Part shown: positions 24,383 through 34,411 of the stretch, piece after piece | Position numbering within the stretch: the stretch's first letter is position 1 | How the letters are laid out: each line of letters begins with the position of its first letter | Origin: Pseudopithomyces maydicus | Lineage: Eukaryota > Ascomycota > Dothideomycetes > Pleosporales > Didymosphaeriaceae | Reading direction: 5' to 3' | Length of the DNA stretch: 64,000 nucleotides | Assembly: GCA_026873275.1 (NCBI GenBank) | Contig: JANTUC010000013.1 | Span: 1,364,001 to 1,428,000 of the forward strand | Translations under genes and position numbers: made by a program | Notes under the pieces: generated by a model | Database searches by the model: none | The model's input: only the letters and a program-made list of their open reading frames with translations | Told to the model about the DNA's origin: nothing

Positions 24383-25565
24383 CTACTGCAATATTTGCAA
24401 AAGCCACTCGTTCCTCTCAAGTTTGTCTGTGTTCTGCTTATTCTTAAGCTGTCGAGCTGCCCGGATTTCTTCTTGTTTCTCCTTGCTCCACGTCTTTGAT
24501 TGGTGCTTTCGACTTTTGCAAGCCTCTTTTCCCTTTTTTGCATAGCTTGAACCTCTGGATCAACCCAATGTGGTATTGGAGAGGTTGAAATTTGCCTCAG
24601 GTAAGCAAGCGTGTCGCGATCCTCTTCTTCCTCTCCTTGCTGCTTAGAGAACCCGCGAGCAGCTAGAAGAAGTAGAGCTCTTAGTGTAAAATTAGCGTCA
24701 TTGCCTGCACTATGAAGCCTGTTAAAGGAACATCCCAAAGAAAGGAGTAAATCGCCAAGAGATCCACCCCAACATTCAAACACCTCATTAGCGACGTAAA
24801 AGGTATCTAAAATGCTCGATAGAAGCACTGGATACTCGAAATCGAGAGCCTGTAAAGCGTGAAGGTCATTAATGATACTATGACCCACAAAAACTACATT
24901 TCGATCCGAGGGGATAGAAGATTGAATATGGTTGACTATGTTTGATGGGCTGATTGCGATCGTCTCCCCGAACATAAATTTTCTTGACGCCTTAATCAGG
25001 TATGAAGGAGGTCCTGTAGCAAAATTGTGGGTGGATATAACCTTGTCTGGAGGCATCCGGTTGATTTCCTTTGTATCAAGAATTGCAAGTCCAATCTGGC
25101 AATTTTCCTTCTGCGCAAATCCGCTCTTAATGGTGCCGAGATTCTCAAAGTCGATTGAAACAAGTACCACGTCTAAAAGCTGAGGCGAGTAATAAGGGTG
25201 ATGGCCCAGACGAAAGATCTCACGTAAGATCTCTAATCCATTTCTCGCAATAGGATATTTTCTAGGACCAGCTCCTTTAGGTACGCTTTAACTAGTTAAC
25301 ACAAGACTTGCTCTAAAGTAAGCTTGAGGGCACTTTACCTGTGGAAACTCATCGCAGATGATGGCACACCGGCTACTGTGACTAACGAATCTTCCTTTCC
25401 TTGGACCTTATGACAAGCGGCAGCGCTTTTAGGACTTGATGTCGACATGGGAGGCGCTTGCAGGTATTTTAGGACCAGATAACGAGGCGAACGATGTATC
25501 GACGAAAGAAGCGACCAAAGGGTAAAAACGTATCGGGAAGGCAAATTGTTGGGGTGGCCAGCCAC
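24383..25565 (-). CDS. DEDDh exonuclease-like (Gfd2/YDR514C-type) protein
   Basis: Ribonuclease-H-like fold protein. Exon 1 is 25339-25565 (start could instead be 25448, MSTSSPKS), then a 53-base GT-AG intron, then 24383-25285. The exonuclease motifs are complete: SIDFEN (motif I, Asp and Glu), VGHSIINDLHAL (motif II) and HSAGNDANFTL (motif III, His and Asp), so catalysis is plausible. The frame breaks at a run of six T on the plus strand (24534-24539). With one extra base the C-terminus becomes a charged helix ending LERNEWLLQILQ at 24383, which fits the family better than the uncorrected frame, which would run on into antisense of the HET gene. Length is about 337 or 376 residues depending on the start. 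Targets are unknown. Confidence 0.75.
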
Positions 25566-26142
25566 AACACTAATTTATCACGACCCTCTTCAAGCGCCCA
25601 AGAACCTGGAAGTTTACAAATCACATGATCTTTAATCCCCGCTTACCACTTGAGAGCCCCGATTTTCGCCGTGGTCAAGCTAGTTTGGTATTTTGTTTGC
25701 GGAGGTGTGCAGGCTGATGGCCATAAAGGGTGGTCTAAACAAAGGGCGAGTGCGTGTCCCTCGCAGCTCAGAGTTTCGAACGAAGGCGGGTAGGAAGGCG
25801 GATCTAACTAAAGAAAGACTGCGGATTCGAGGCAGCACTTTTCCTCTTTCATCCAGAGACTGTACAAATATTCACTTACAATTCAACAAACAATGAAGTT
25901 TGCAATTCCTGGTTTGAGGACATAGTACGTCTATTACAATAATTATGGTCCGTCTGCTTACGGGATCTACCATCTACCGTCCCAACATACTCTCCGCGCC
26001 CTCATCGATTACATCCACTGTCTCCTGTTTGGTGTATTATTCTTCTCTTATTACTATTGGGTCTGTTGAGTCTAGTTTGCCCTTAGTGGCTGGAGTCGGC
26101 ATGGCCTGTACAGGTCCTTACAACGATAATTGAAGACAATGC
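25566..26142. other. Intergenic, no gene seen
   Basis: Upstream side of the exonuclease-like gene. No further gene is supported. Confidence 0.45.
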
Positions 26143-26633
26143 TTACGGAATTGTAGAAACGATACAACGCCCCATCGCAACACCTAGACTTCGAAATCCG
26201 TTGAAAATTTGCTGAATAAAACCCCCTGTGGGGATGATGTAAGAGACGGCAAAACATTGGAGGAAGAAGAAGATGGTGTAGACGACCTCCCTCCGGAAAA
26301 ATATACCAGCATCCAGTTGCATGAAATGCCCAGAATCGATGATGATCTGACCGCCATGCGAGCGGTGCCATCTACGAGCGAGCCATCAGTCCAGATCTCC
26401 ACAAGACGAAAACCGTTTCCTAGAACAAAGTTCGCGTGCCGCAAATGGGAGATACTACCTATCATGTCAATCCAGCGATTAGGTATTCTGAGAGCCTTGT
26501 ATCCTGCATCAATAGAGGCGTTGACGCTAAACTTCGAGACAAGTCGGCCATCGATTGAAACTGGCACGGACGCTGCGTCACCTGGCAATGGCACGAATGT
26601 GACGAATACGAATACGTTGACTACCCATAGCAT
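26143..26633 (-). CDS. Hypothetical small membrane or secreted protein, broken frame
   Basis: Not recognised. On the minus strand the frame opens with a hydrophobic leader (MLWVVNVFVFVTFVPL) and runs through NRWIDMIGSISHLRHANFV and GFRLVEIWTDGSLVDG. It then drifts into Ser-rich nonsense, while a neighbouring frame picks up with GQIIIDSGHFMQLDAGIFF, a hydrophobic YTIFFFLQCFAVSYI and a stop at 26143. One extra base near 26,350 joins the two into 163 residues, the same pattern as in other genes of this window. The join is by eye, and I cannot show that the gene is expressed or conserved. A plus-strand frame of similar length overlaps and is less protein-like. Confidence 0.35.
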
Positions 26634-27172
26634 TTGTGTCCAAATTCAAATTCCGCAGCATAGGCTTAATAGCGAAATCTGCTGCCTCCAAGAGCATAAT
26701 AAAATAAGGAATTAGAAGAATAGACTTTTGCAGCTACAGCGACTGGATAAAGAAGAAGACAAGAGAAAGGGAACACTAGAAGGGTTACAACATGCACACT
26801 CACGTAATAACTACAGTGTAATATAAGCCACAGAGGCGAAATGCCAAGTCTATAGCTGCAGCCTAGAATAGATCAAAGAGAAGTCAGCTGATCTGAGTTA
26901 TGTGTGATTATTTCTTTATATTAGACAGAAACCGATATATACATCGAGATTCAATTTAGAGGGTATGATACTAGCATATTGCTAATTAGTTTTTTTTTGG
27001 AACTAGATTGTTCACTAGAATCAGACTTGTTTGTATTGGGTTATCACACCACGTAATCTGGAATCCAACTTCATTGATTGCATCAGGGCCGACGGTAGGT
27101 ATCTGAGCCCTATGATTATTCGGCTGACTATTTGATGGTAAAACGCATTGTGGCTTGCATTACCCAACTCTA
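26634..27172. other. Intergenic, AT-leaning
   Basis: No gene is supported. Composition shifts towards AT, leading into a stretch of decayed sequence. Confidence 0.45.
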
Positions 27173-27574
27173 TCATTTCGTTTTTCCACCATACGGCGGC
27201 GATAAACCTGGACCCTTAGGCTTATTTTGTTCCCTCCTCTCTAACTTATTAATAAATTTATTTAAAATGTTCTTATGCTCCCCCTTCCTTCCACTAAAGA
27301 TGTTCAACTGTTCATCTTTTGTCATTGGTGTTCCACGCTTGACCTGCTTCGCCTATAGCTCTAGTATCCTGTCTATTTCTGCGAGGGCAGCTTCTTTTGA
27401 AGGATAAAGACTGGTCATCGTTAATGGTGGTCTAAAGGATGTTCCAAAGTCTCTTTTTATGACGCAAGACTAGTTGACGAAGTCGTCCGTTTTAAGGTTA
27501 AGGTTGTATTCGCAGTTATTTCCCTATATAATCTTGCAGTTGTCCTCGATACGTTGGCCTCTAGCGGAAGACAT
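27173..27574 (-). pseudogene. Decayed gene with three in-frame TAG codons
   Basis: Minus-strand frame of 134 codons from an ATG at 27572-27574 to a TGA at 27173-27175, interrupted only by three stops, all TAG (27524-27526, 27470-27472, 27353-27355). Between the stops the translation is protein-like: MSSARGQRIEDNCKII, then NNCEYNLNLKTDDFVN, then DFGTSFRPPL, YPSKEAALAEIDRILEL and a lysine-rich GRKGEHKNILNKFINKLERR. All three stops can be explained by a single C-to-T change in CAG, the RIP direction. The family is not recognised. A stop-codon readthrough gene is a less likely alternative. Confidence 0.5.
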
Positions 27575-28795
27575 CGCTCTCAGCCAATTAATAGGTGAGT
27601 TGGACAGGTTTAACTCCGACTATAAATTATGTTAGCCGATAATTTTGCATGCAAATTTTTGTTTGAACTACCTTTGAGAATTGCTTTATATAAATGTTAA
27701 GATGTTTTTCAGAGAGGAGACAACTTCGACCTATCTAGAGAAATGATAGTAAGCGTGACCTATGATAACCCTCTCAGGCAGAATGATGTGGCACTGCGGG
27801 GTCGTGGTTTGCAGGGATGATGTGAAACTGAATCGTGCGGAGAAGCCGGCCAATGCTATGGGTGGTACTTGTTGCACAATAATGGCTGAATAATTAGTGT
27901 CAGAATGGCTACAAACCTAAATAGCCTACCCGCATCTTGGATTACAGATTATTTATCCTGATGAGAACATCTGCACCAGCTATACTGGGAACCCGCTTCG
28001 ATTCAATGTACTGAAGGGGTGGCAATTAACCATACGTATACGCGGGACAATCGCCACAAGGCTAATAATGGCTTTATACTATCGTATTCAGAAGCGTAAG
28101 CAGAGTCGTTCCAGAGACTTTAAAAGCTAGCATGGGTTGATAGTAGTGTTGTATAGAAGAGTGCTACAGGTAATTCCTGCATGAGAGAAGGCCCTACTAA
28201 TCAGACGCAAAGGCGTCATATCTATTATAAATTTTATATTTCAAGAAATAAGGCTGGTCGAACATGGGCTTAAAGCATTATTAATAGAAGACTTTAGTAA
28301 ATCTGATGCGCTTAAAAGATGAGAGTCGCTTGATCTTAAAGTACCTGTAGTTTATCTCGCTACACCTTGCGTCTCGCGACCGGAATGGACGTTACAAGAA
28401 ATCAAGGGCACGAAGCGTTCCTGTTACCCAAAGTCTGAACATGGTTAACTAATTCATGAATCCTACATGAATCCGATGTTTAATATCTGCCGCATACTAA
28501 CTACTTTACTAAAACATATTTTGTGTTCTAGAAAAGTAGCAGCTGAGTATAGGCTGACTAGATAAAATGGATAGTAAAAAAGCTGTCTCACAACTTGTGA
28601 CGGTATAAGAACGGGCGTACATGAAGTGATGATTCAAAAAGCGACCCTAACCCTAATCGTACTGCAGTGGCCACGAAGCAGCTACGGTGCCTTATTAGAG
28701 ATTTGCTATACTACAGGGACAAGGAATGCTTACAAGAACCCCATCCAAAAAACACTAAAGACAAGGAGCTTCTTGCGCCTATCGACGTGCAAGCC
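27575..28795. other. AT-leaning decayed intergenic DNA
   Basis: No intact gene is seen. Includes a short interstitial telomere-like CCCTAACCCTAA at 28645-28656. Probably degenerate repeat or lost accessory sequence. Confidence 0.45.
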
Positions 28796-29150
28796 CTAAA
28801 TAACAGGAAAAGACATACAAAGTATGACGATGTCAAGAAACAGATTGATAGCGGCGAACGAGATCAGAACGGCGAACGAGATCAGAAATGACCCATAGTT
28901 GATCTGGTAATTATTGCCGAGCGTCCACCAGTTGGAGATGGGCCATGCCGAGAATATTCGAGTCTGGAGCATCAGCATCAACATCACCAGCCATGGCCTG
29001 CGTACGATACTGGCTTAGCAGAGTAGCAGACATCAATGAACATACCCACAATGACGAGCATGACGTTGGCCCATTTCCGGTAAGTGACAATCTGGAATAT
29101 GCGTTTGTAGAATTGAAGGACGCCGAGCTTGATCAGACTGTAGGAGAGAC
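28796..29150 (-). pseudogene. Truncated Pth11-like rhodopsin-domain relic
   Basis: Fragment of the fungal rhodopsin-domain receptor family on the minus strand. One part reads SLIKLGVLQFYKRIFQIV followed by a hydrophobic helix (ANVMLVIVG). After a probable intron comes FSAWPISNWWTLGNNYQINYG and a last helix ending DIVILCMSFPV, then a stop at 28796. The WPISNWW and Asp-Ile-Val-Leu-Cys segments are typical of the family's central loop and following helix. The N-terminal helices and the C-terminal third are missing, as the P450 gene ends only about 120 bases to the right. An 18-base unit is duplicated in tandem inside the last helix. Confidence 0.6.
28852..28887. repeat. Tandem duplication of an 18-base unit
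   Basis: CGGCGAACGAGATCAGAA occurs twice in perfect tandem. Read on the minus strand it duplicates six residues (VLISFA-type) in the membrane helix of the relic receptor without shifting frame. Confidence 0.9.
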
Positions 29151-29271
29151 GTGCAACACGACATGTGGCAAGACATCATCTAGGGACGTGGCAGGATATA
29201 CAGGGATAGGGAAAGGTAGTATCAAACGACGTGATGCGCATTCCCTACCCTCAATCCCATCGATTCAAGGC

Positions 29272-30918
29272 CTACGAACTACCCCGTCTGACCGAGATCA
29301 GACACCCATTAGCATTTTTCGCCGTCAAAGCCACCTGCCCTTGCCACGGCCTATCATCCTCGCTTTTAATCTCCCCAAACTCCTGCACCATGCGTACCAC
29401 GACGTACGACGTTTCCATCGTGGCTTTCTGCTGTCCAAGACACTGCCGCAACCCCGCGCCAAACGGCATGAATTCAAAAGGCGACGGCTTCGAGCTGGCC
29501 TCCCAGCGTTCCGGGCGGAATTCAAGCGCGTCTTTGCCCCAGATTGCCGGGTCGCGGTGCAGCGTCGCGAAGCATGTGTCGAAGAGGGTGCCGGCTGTGG
29601 CGAGGACGGGGGATGTACCGTTGGGGCCGCCGCCGGTCGGGAGGATGGTGTCTCGTAATGCGACGCGGTTGTTTTGGGGGAATACTGGGTATAGGCGTAG
29701 AGCTGGATTGCTGGTTAGTTTCCAAGTTGATCAAGTGAGTGGGTTTGTATGGCAAATTCACTTTCTAGTATGACGTTCTGGAGGTATTTCATGCGACCCA
29801 GCTTGTCGAAGTCGAGTGGTGCGTTTCCAACAGCAAGTACCTCGGCGCGTAGCTTCGTCAATACAGAAGGGTGGTTAGATAGGATGTGAAAGACGGTGCT
29901 GATGAGTGCAGCAGTCGTCTCGGAGGCCGCCATCATTGCCTGCATGATCTGATCTCTGAGCACAACTCGATCGTCGGTTTGCCTAGCCATGTTGAAGAGG
30001 AGTGTGCGCTGCTTGTTGCTATCCTCGGGGGCTTTAAGAGCAAGAGACTCCTTCCGATATTGAAGAGCACGCTCCACGTATACATCGGCGAAATCGTGGG
30101 TTTTACTACACGCTTTCAACCACCCTTTCTTGGGCAACAGGACCTTCAGCGGGCCGAGAGCGATGCGCATCCCGCACCCATTGAAGCCCTCCTGAAACGC
30201 ATCGAGAAACCCTTTGGCATGTGCTGGGGGTGATCCTGAGAGCATGCCAATAGCCTCGCCGAACAGAAAAAGCGTGTTCATGTCAAGATACTTGATGTCA
30301 CGTGTCAGAGCCGTACCCGTGGACCCGTGGACAGTATCTTAGGTTGCGAAAGGGTCTTACTAGTTTGAAGATCCACGGCTGAAGATCAAACTTAGACCCG
30401 TCCTCCGGTAATTGCCCCAACATCATCTGCAGGTGCTCTTCTAGAGGAGCAAAATCAGAGATGACGGACCTGTGGAAGCCCGGCTTCAAAAGGTCGTGCG
30501 AGAACTTCCACGCAGGCCCGTCCGTCGTGATGAACCCAGTACCACAAAACGGCTGCATGTTGTGGAGCCTTAACGGCTGAATCCCCCAGTCGCTTGCATT
30601 CTTTGAAAAGACGGCCCGCAGATTGTCTGGGTGGACCGAGTAGATTGCCCGCGAGCCGAAGTTCAGAGCCTCGAAAGTGTGGCCGTAGGTATCGTATCGC
30701 CGCTGATGCTCGGCCAAAAAGTGATTTTTCGTGATGGCGTCACCCGTCTGCATGAAGATGTCCAGACCGAAGATGGGGTCATAGTGTTTGTAGCGTCGCG
30801 CAGGCTTGCAGCCGTGTCTGTTGGCTTTGAGACGAAGGCTGTAGGCTAGGAAGACACGATATGAAATGAAGAGGGCAACAAACGTCACTAGTGATGCTAA
30901 TAGAGAAAAAGCTGCCAT
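29272..30918 (-). CDS. Cytochrome P450, CYP52-like
   Basis: Haem monooxygenase of the endoplasmic reticulum; CYP52-type enzymes hydroxylate alkanes and fatty acids at the terminal carbon. Three exons: 30361-30918, 29762-30290 and 29272-29702, with introns of 70 and 59 bases, giving 505 residues. The start has an N-terminal membrane anchor (MAAFSLLASLVTFVALFI). The I-helix reads AASETTAAL. The ExxR motif ETLRLYP is formed across the second splice, which fixes the acceptor at 29703. PERWEAS and the haem loop MPFGAGLRQCLG carry the cysteine ligand near residue 450. The family level (CYP52-like) rests on the haem loop and general layout; substrate is inferred only. Confidence 0.9.
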
Positions 30919-31505
30919 TGTGACTTTTTAGTGGCGGTGAAGATGGGTGAAAGAGAGTGAAGCGACTGTGCCACTTTCTCGCACGACACCCTACTAGAGG
31001 GGCATTAACAAAATTATGTACTTATTACTTTTTATGGGATTGAGAGCCAGCGATTTTTGTAAGTCAAAGTCATATTTTGCTATCCTGAGTTCCTAGGAGG
31101 AAGCTAGGATTATATATATTGAAACCGAGTACTATTATGTGTTCGGATAATTAACCTTGAAATTCTAACGACCACGTGACTAAAAGTTAATGGATGGATG
31201 GATGAATCGACCTTAGATTGTTGTTCTCCACACTTTGAAAGCCCACCTATACATTCTCAGTCCGCAAAACATGCTTGGAGTAAAGATAGTTGAAGTTCTT
31301 ACTATGCAGAGTGATGACTATCTTTGAATTAGGCCATTCACGTGCCGTAATATTGCAGCGTGATAGAATTTGTATCAACGGCGATCTTGGCCACTACACA
31401 ACGATCCAGAATGTCGTTCTAAGTCCAAGTAAGAGCCCTCCCCCACCCTCTCCATATGCTCAATAGTGGCAGGTCGGTATATATTCCCCACTCCCTCGCA
31501 ATCAT
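30919..31505. other. Intergenic, P450 promoter side
   Basis: Upstream region of the P450 and 3' region of the checkpoint gene. A short GGAT/GGATG run occurs near 31,192. No further gene is supported. Confidence 0.5.
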
Positions 31506-33956
31506 CTATGAAACGAAAAACCACAACTCGCCCTCCACCCAAACATTTCCACAAACTCCCAAACTCCATGATGCAAATCCCCCACCAACACACCGCTTCG
31601 ACTCCACACCCAACCCACCCCAACCCCTAAATCGACCCCCGCTAGGAAACACCTCAGCCAACGCATCCCCCTCCTCAGGACTCAACCCATCATCCAAAAT
31701 ATCATGCGCCATATCCACCACCTCGCTCTCGATCCCCTCCTCCAGCACACACCCCTCGCTAAACGCCAGCCGCGTCAACGCCACATAGTACGCATGCAAC
31801 CCGCCCAGCGTCTCCCCCAGCTTACTCTTGATATTGAACCCGGGATTCGCGCGCGTCAACCGATCCAACAGCCTCATCGTCCGATTGACCGTCGCAATCT
31901 TGAGCTCCTGGCTCGGCGCCAGCGGCCGCGAGTACAGCGCCGACACGGCGTGGTCGAGGTACTTTATCAGGCGGCCGACGCACAGGTTGTGCGTGACGAG
32001 GACGGTGGCGCCGTGCGCGGGGAGCGAGAAGTGGGTTAGGACGTCGAGGACGCGGAGGCGGATGCGCCAGGTTTGCGAGTCGGGGGCGGGGGGCGGCGGG
32101 GATGTGGTGTTTGCTGGGTCGGGGGTTGGGGCGAGGGTCTCGGAGAAGAGGTTTGTGAGGCGGGAGAGGAGGTTGGATTCGGCGGTTTGTTGGGTGGCGG
32201 GGTCGGTGGAGACGATTGGGCCGAGGGAGGAAGGGAGGGCGGAGGCGGAGAGGAGGGAGAGGATGGGGAGCATGGTTGTGGGGGGTTGTTCTTTGAGGAG
32301 GGTGAGGAGGACGAAGTCTAGGGGTATGGTGGTCCAGAAGTGGGTGAGGTGGGAGGGCGAGGGCGAGGCGACGCAGGAGGTTGCGAGCTGGTAGAGGAGC
32401 TCGAGGCAGGTTGGGACGTCTATCTGGTCGACGATGGTGTGGTAGTCGGGGGAGAAGAGGAAGGCGGACTTCTTTTCGTTGCGGTTTCGGGCTTCGTACA
32501 CGGGGATGGCGACTAGTTTTACAGAGTCGACGATCAAGGGGACGACCAGGTCCACGACGGCGATGGCGGTCTTCGTTGGAGTGGACGAGAGAACGAACTG
32601 GAGAGCGTCGAGAATGAGGTAGATTGGCGCCAAGTACTTTTCGCGGAGACAGCGAGTCCAGATGTCGACGAAGACGCGGCAGATGGCTGTGGCGAGCTCG
32701 CGGGCGTTGGCAGAGGGGGCGCAGGTGGAGAAGCCATCGTACACTATGGACGAGAGTTTCTTCTCGGGGTCGGATGGGAATGCGTATCGCGTCAGTGCCT
32801 CGAGGATGCGGTCGTCGCCCCTGGAGCAGTGGCGCGAGAGCAGGCGATGGAGCAGGTCGAAGCGGCGGTCGTCCTTCCGCAGGCTGCGCAGAAGAGCGAT
32901 GTCGACGGCTGCCTCGGTGAAGGATGGGGGATCACGTGGCAATTGCGTGTTGCGCGGTTCGCTCAGCTGCAGTGCCTGGACGGGGCTGTCGTTGGGGACG
33001 AGCCGCTTCCTTTTGCTGGCTTGCTTGGGCGTTGCGACCTTGGACCTGTCCCGTCTCTTGGTGGGCGACACGGCCAGGACATTGTCGTCGTCGTCGAAGC
33101 CGTCCCCCAGCGGGAGATTCTTCTGGGCCTTCTTCGGGGTGGCTGCAGGGCTCGCTGCTGCTGCTGCCGGGGCGGCAGGGGCGGGCGGCTTCGGCCTGGT
33201 GGGGACCGTCCGACGCGGCCTGCGCATCTGGTCGTCGTAGCGGTTGTGCTCGTCAAAGGCACTGTTGGTCTTGACCTGCTCCAGCTGGCGCAGCAGGGCA
33301 TCCCGCTCGGCGGCCATCTTGGCCGCCGACTCCTGGTGTTCATGGAGCTGCTGGGCGAGGCGCTGCTCGGTCTGGCGGGTGGCATGTTCGGAGCGGCGCC
33401 TGAGGTTGTCGACCTCGCCAGCCTTCTTGATCACTTCGGCCGACGCAGTGTCGAGGTCGTGGTTCAGCCGCCGCTTTTCTTGCTCCAGCTGCAGCCGTTA
33501 GCCGCCGTGCGGGTGCGTGTTCGCGGCCGTCTTCACCTTTTTGATGCGCTCGAGGAGCCTGCCCACGTCGGACTGCGACTGCGGATGCGGCTGCGGCTGC
33601 GGCTGCTGCGACGGGGGCTGCTCCAGCTCGCCGCCGGCCTGCTCGTGCTGATCATGCTGATCAGGCTGCTGGGCGGTGGGCTGGAAGGCCGGGTGCGGTG
33701 CAGCGTAGCCATGATCCGCGTTCGCGTTGGTGGTGTTCGCGAAGTCGTCAAGGTTCACCACCTCGCCCCCGTCGTCCTCGCCATCGTCGAAGAAGCCGTA
33801 GTAGGCAGAGTCGTCCAGGACCGTCGTCTCGTCATGCTGGTGCTGGTGCTGGTGCTGCTGGGTGGCGCGGATGGCTGCTGTCTCTAGCTGCTCCAGCGCG
33901 TTGGCGGGCAGGTCGTCGAGGTCGGCGTCGGAGAAGTCAAAGTCGTCCTCGTCCAT
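31506..33956 (-). CDS. uvsD: DNA-damage checkpoint protein, ATRIP/Rad26/UvsD-like
   Basis: Likely partner of the ATR-type kinase in the DNA-damage and replication checkpoint. Exon 1 is 33537-33956, the intron is 48 bases, and exon 2 is 31506-33488, giving about 800 residues. The N-terminus is acidic (MDEDDFDFSDADLDDLPANA), as in fungal UvsD/Rad26. A Gln-rich patch follows, then a coiled coil starting at the splice (LEQEKRRLNHDL...), the usual kinase-partner dimerisation region. A basic NLS-like segment (KQASKRKRLVP) precedes a long helical C-terminal domain. An in-frame TAA at 33498-33500 lies inside the intron, next to its CTAAC branch site, so it is not a defect. The last 50 residues are Gly-rich and may reflect another frame slip, so the true C-terminus is uncertain. 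Confidence 0.85.
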
Positions 33957-34411
33957 GGTCGCATGCTGCAGGCGGCAGTGCCGGCGTGCGTTGCAGTGCC
34001 AGTGCCGGTTGCAGTGCCTATCAATTTGGCTGTTGCAGTGCCAGTGCCGGTGCCTGCTCCCGCATCCCAATGCTGCTCTTTCGCCGTCGCCGTCGTCGTC
34101 GGCGTCACCGTCGCGTCGCGTATTGTGTAGACTAGACTAACTAGATGGACCACGTACCAGGATTCACATGCGAGGCTGCGCTTAGCGCTCGCGTCGCAGG
34201 GCAAAGTTCGGCGGAGCAAATGACGTTGTCTTCGTCCACGCAAAGCCTGCCAGCAGCCCTCGACCACCTCCTCCAGGACCCCGCCCCTCTGCCGCCAAAC
34301 ACACTCCCCCAGAGCCCTGCGACGAGCTCCCCCAGGCATCCCCTCCCCGCCCCTCTGCGCGGTCCCAGCCCAACCGCGCCGCGCCGCCGCCCTCCCGCGC
34401 CCACAAAGACA
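33957..34411. promoter_or_regulatory. Divergent promoter, uvsD-like / CDP-DAG synthase
   Basis: About 455 bases between two housekeeping genes transcribed away from each other. The left part is a repetitive GCAGTGCCAGTGCCGGT-type sequence (about 33,980-34,055). The right part could encode extra N-terminal residues of the synthase, since an in-frame ATG exists at 34145. Confidence 0.5.

Noticed and set aside
29703..29761. Apparent one-base frame error at the second splice of the P450
   Set aside because: Using the downstream acceptor (AATCCAG) restores the ExxR motif ETLRLYP with no change to the sequence.
33498..33500. In-frame stop codon near the N-terminus of the checkpoint gene
   Set aside because: It lies inside a 48-base GT-AG intron (33489-33536), next to the CTAAC branch site. 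Splicing joins RIKK to LEQEKRR in one frame.
32829..33887. 352-codon plus-strand frame across the checkpoint gene
   Set aside because: Antisense shadow in GC-rich coding DNA; its Leu/Val/Gly-rich translation reflects codon composition only.
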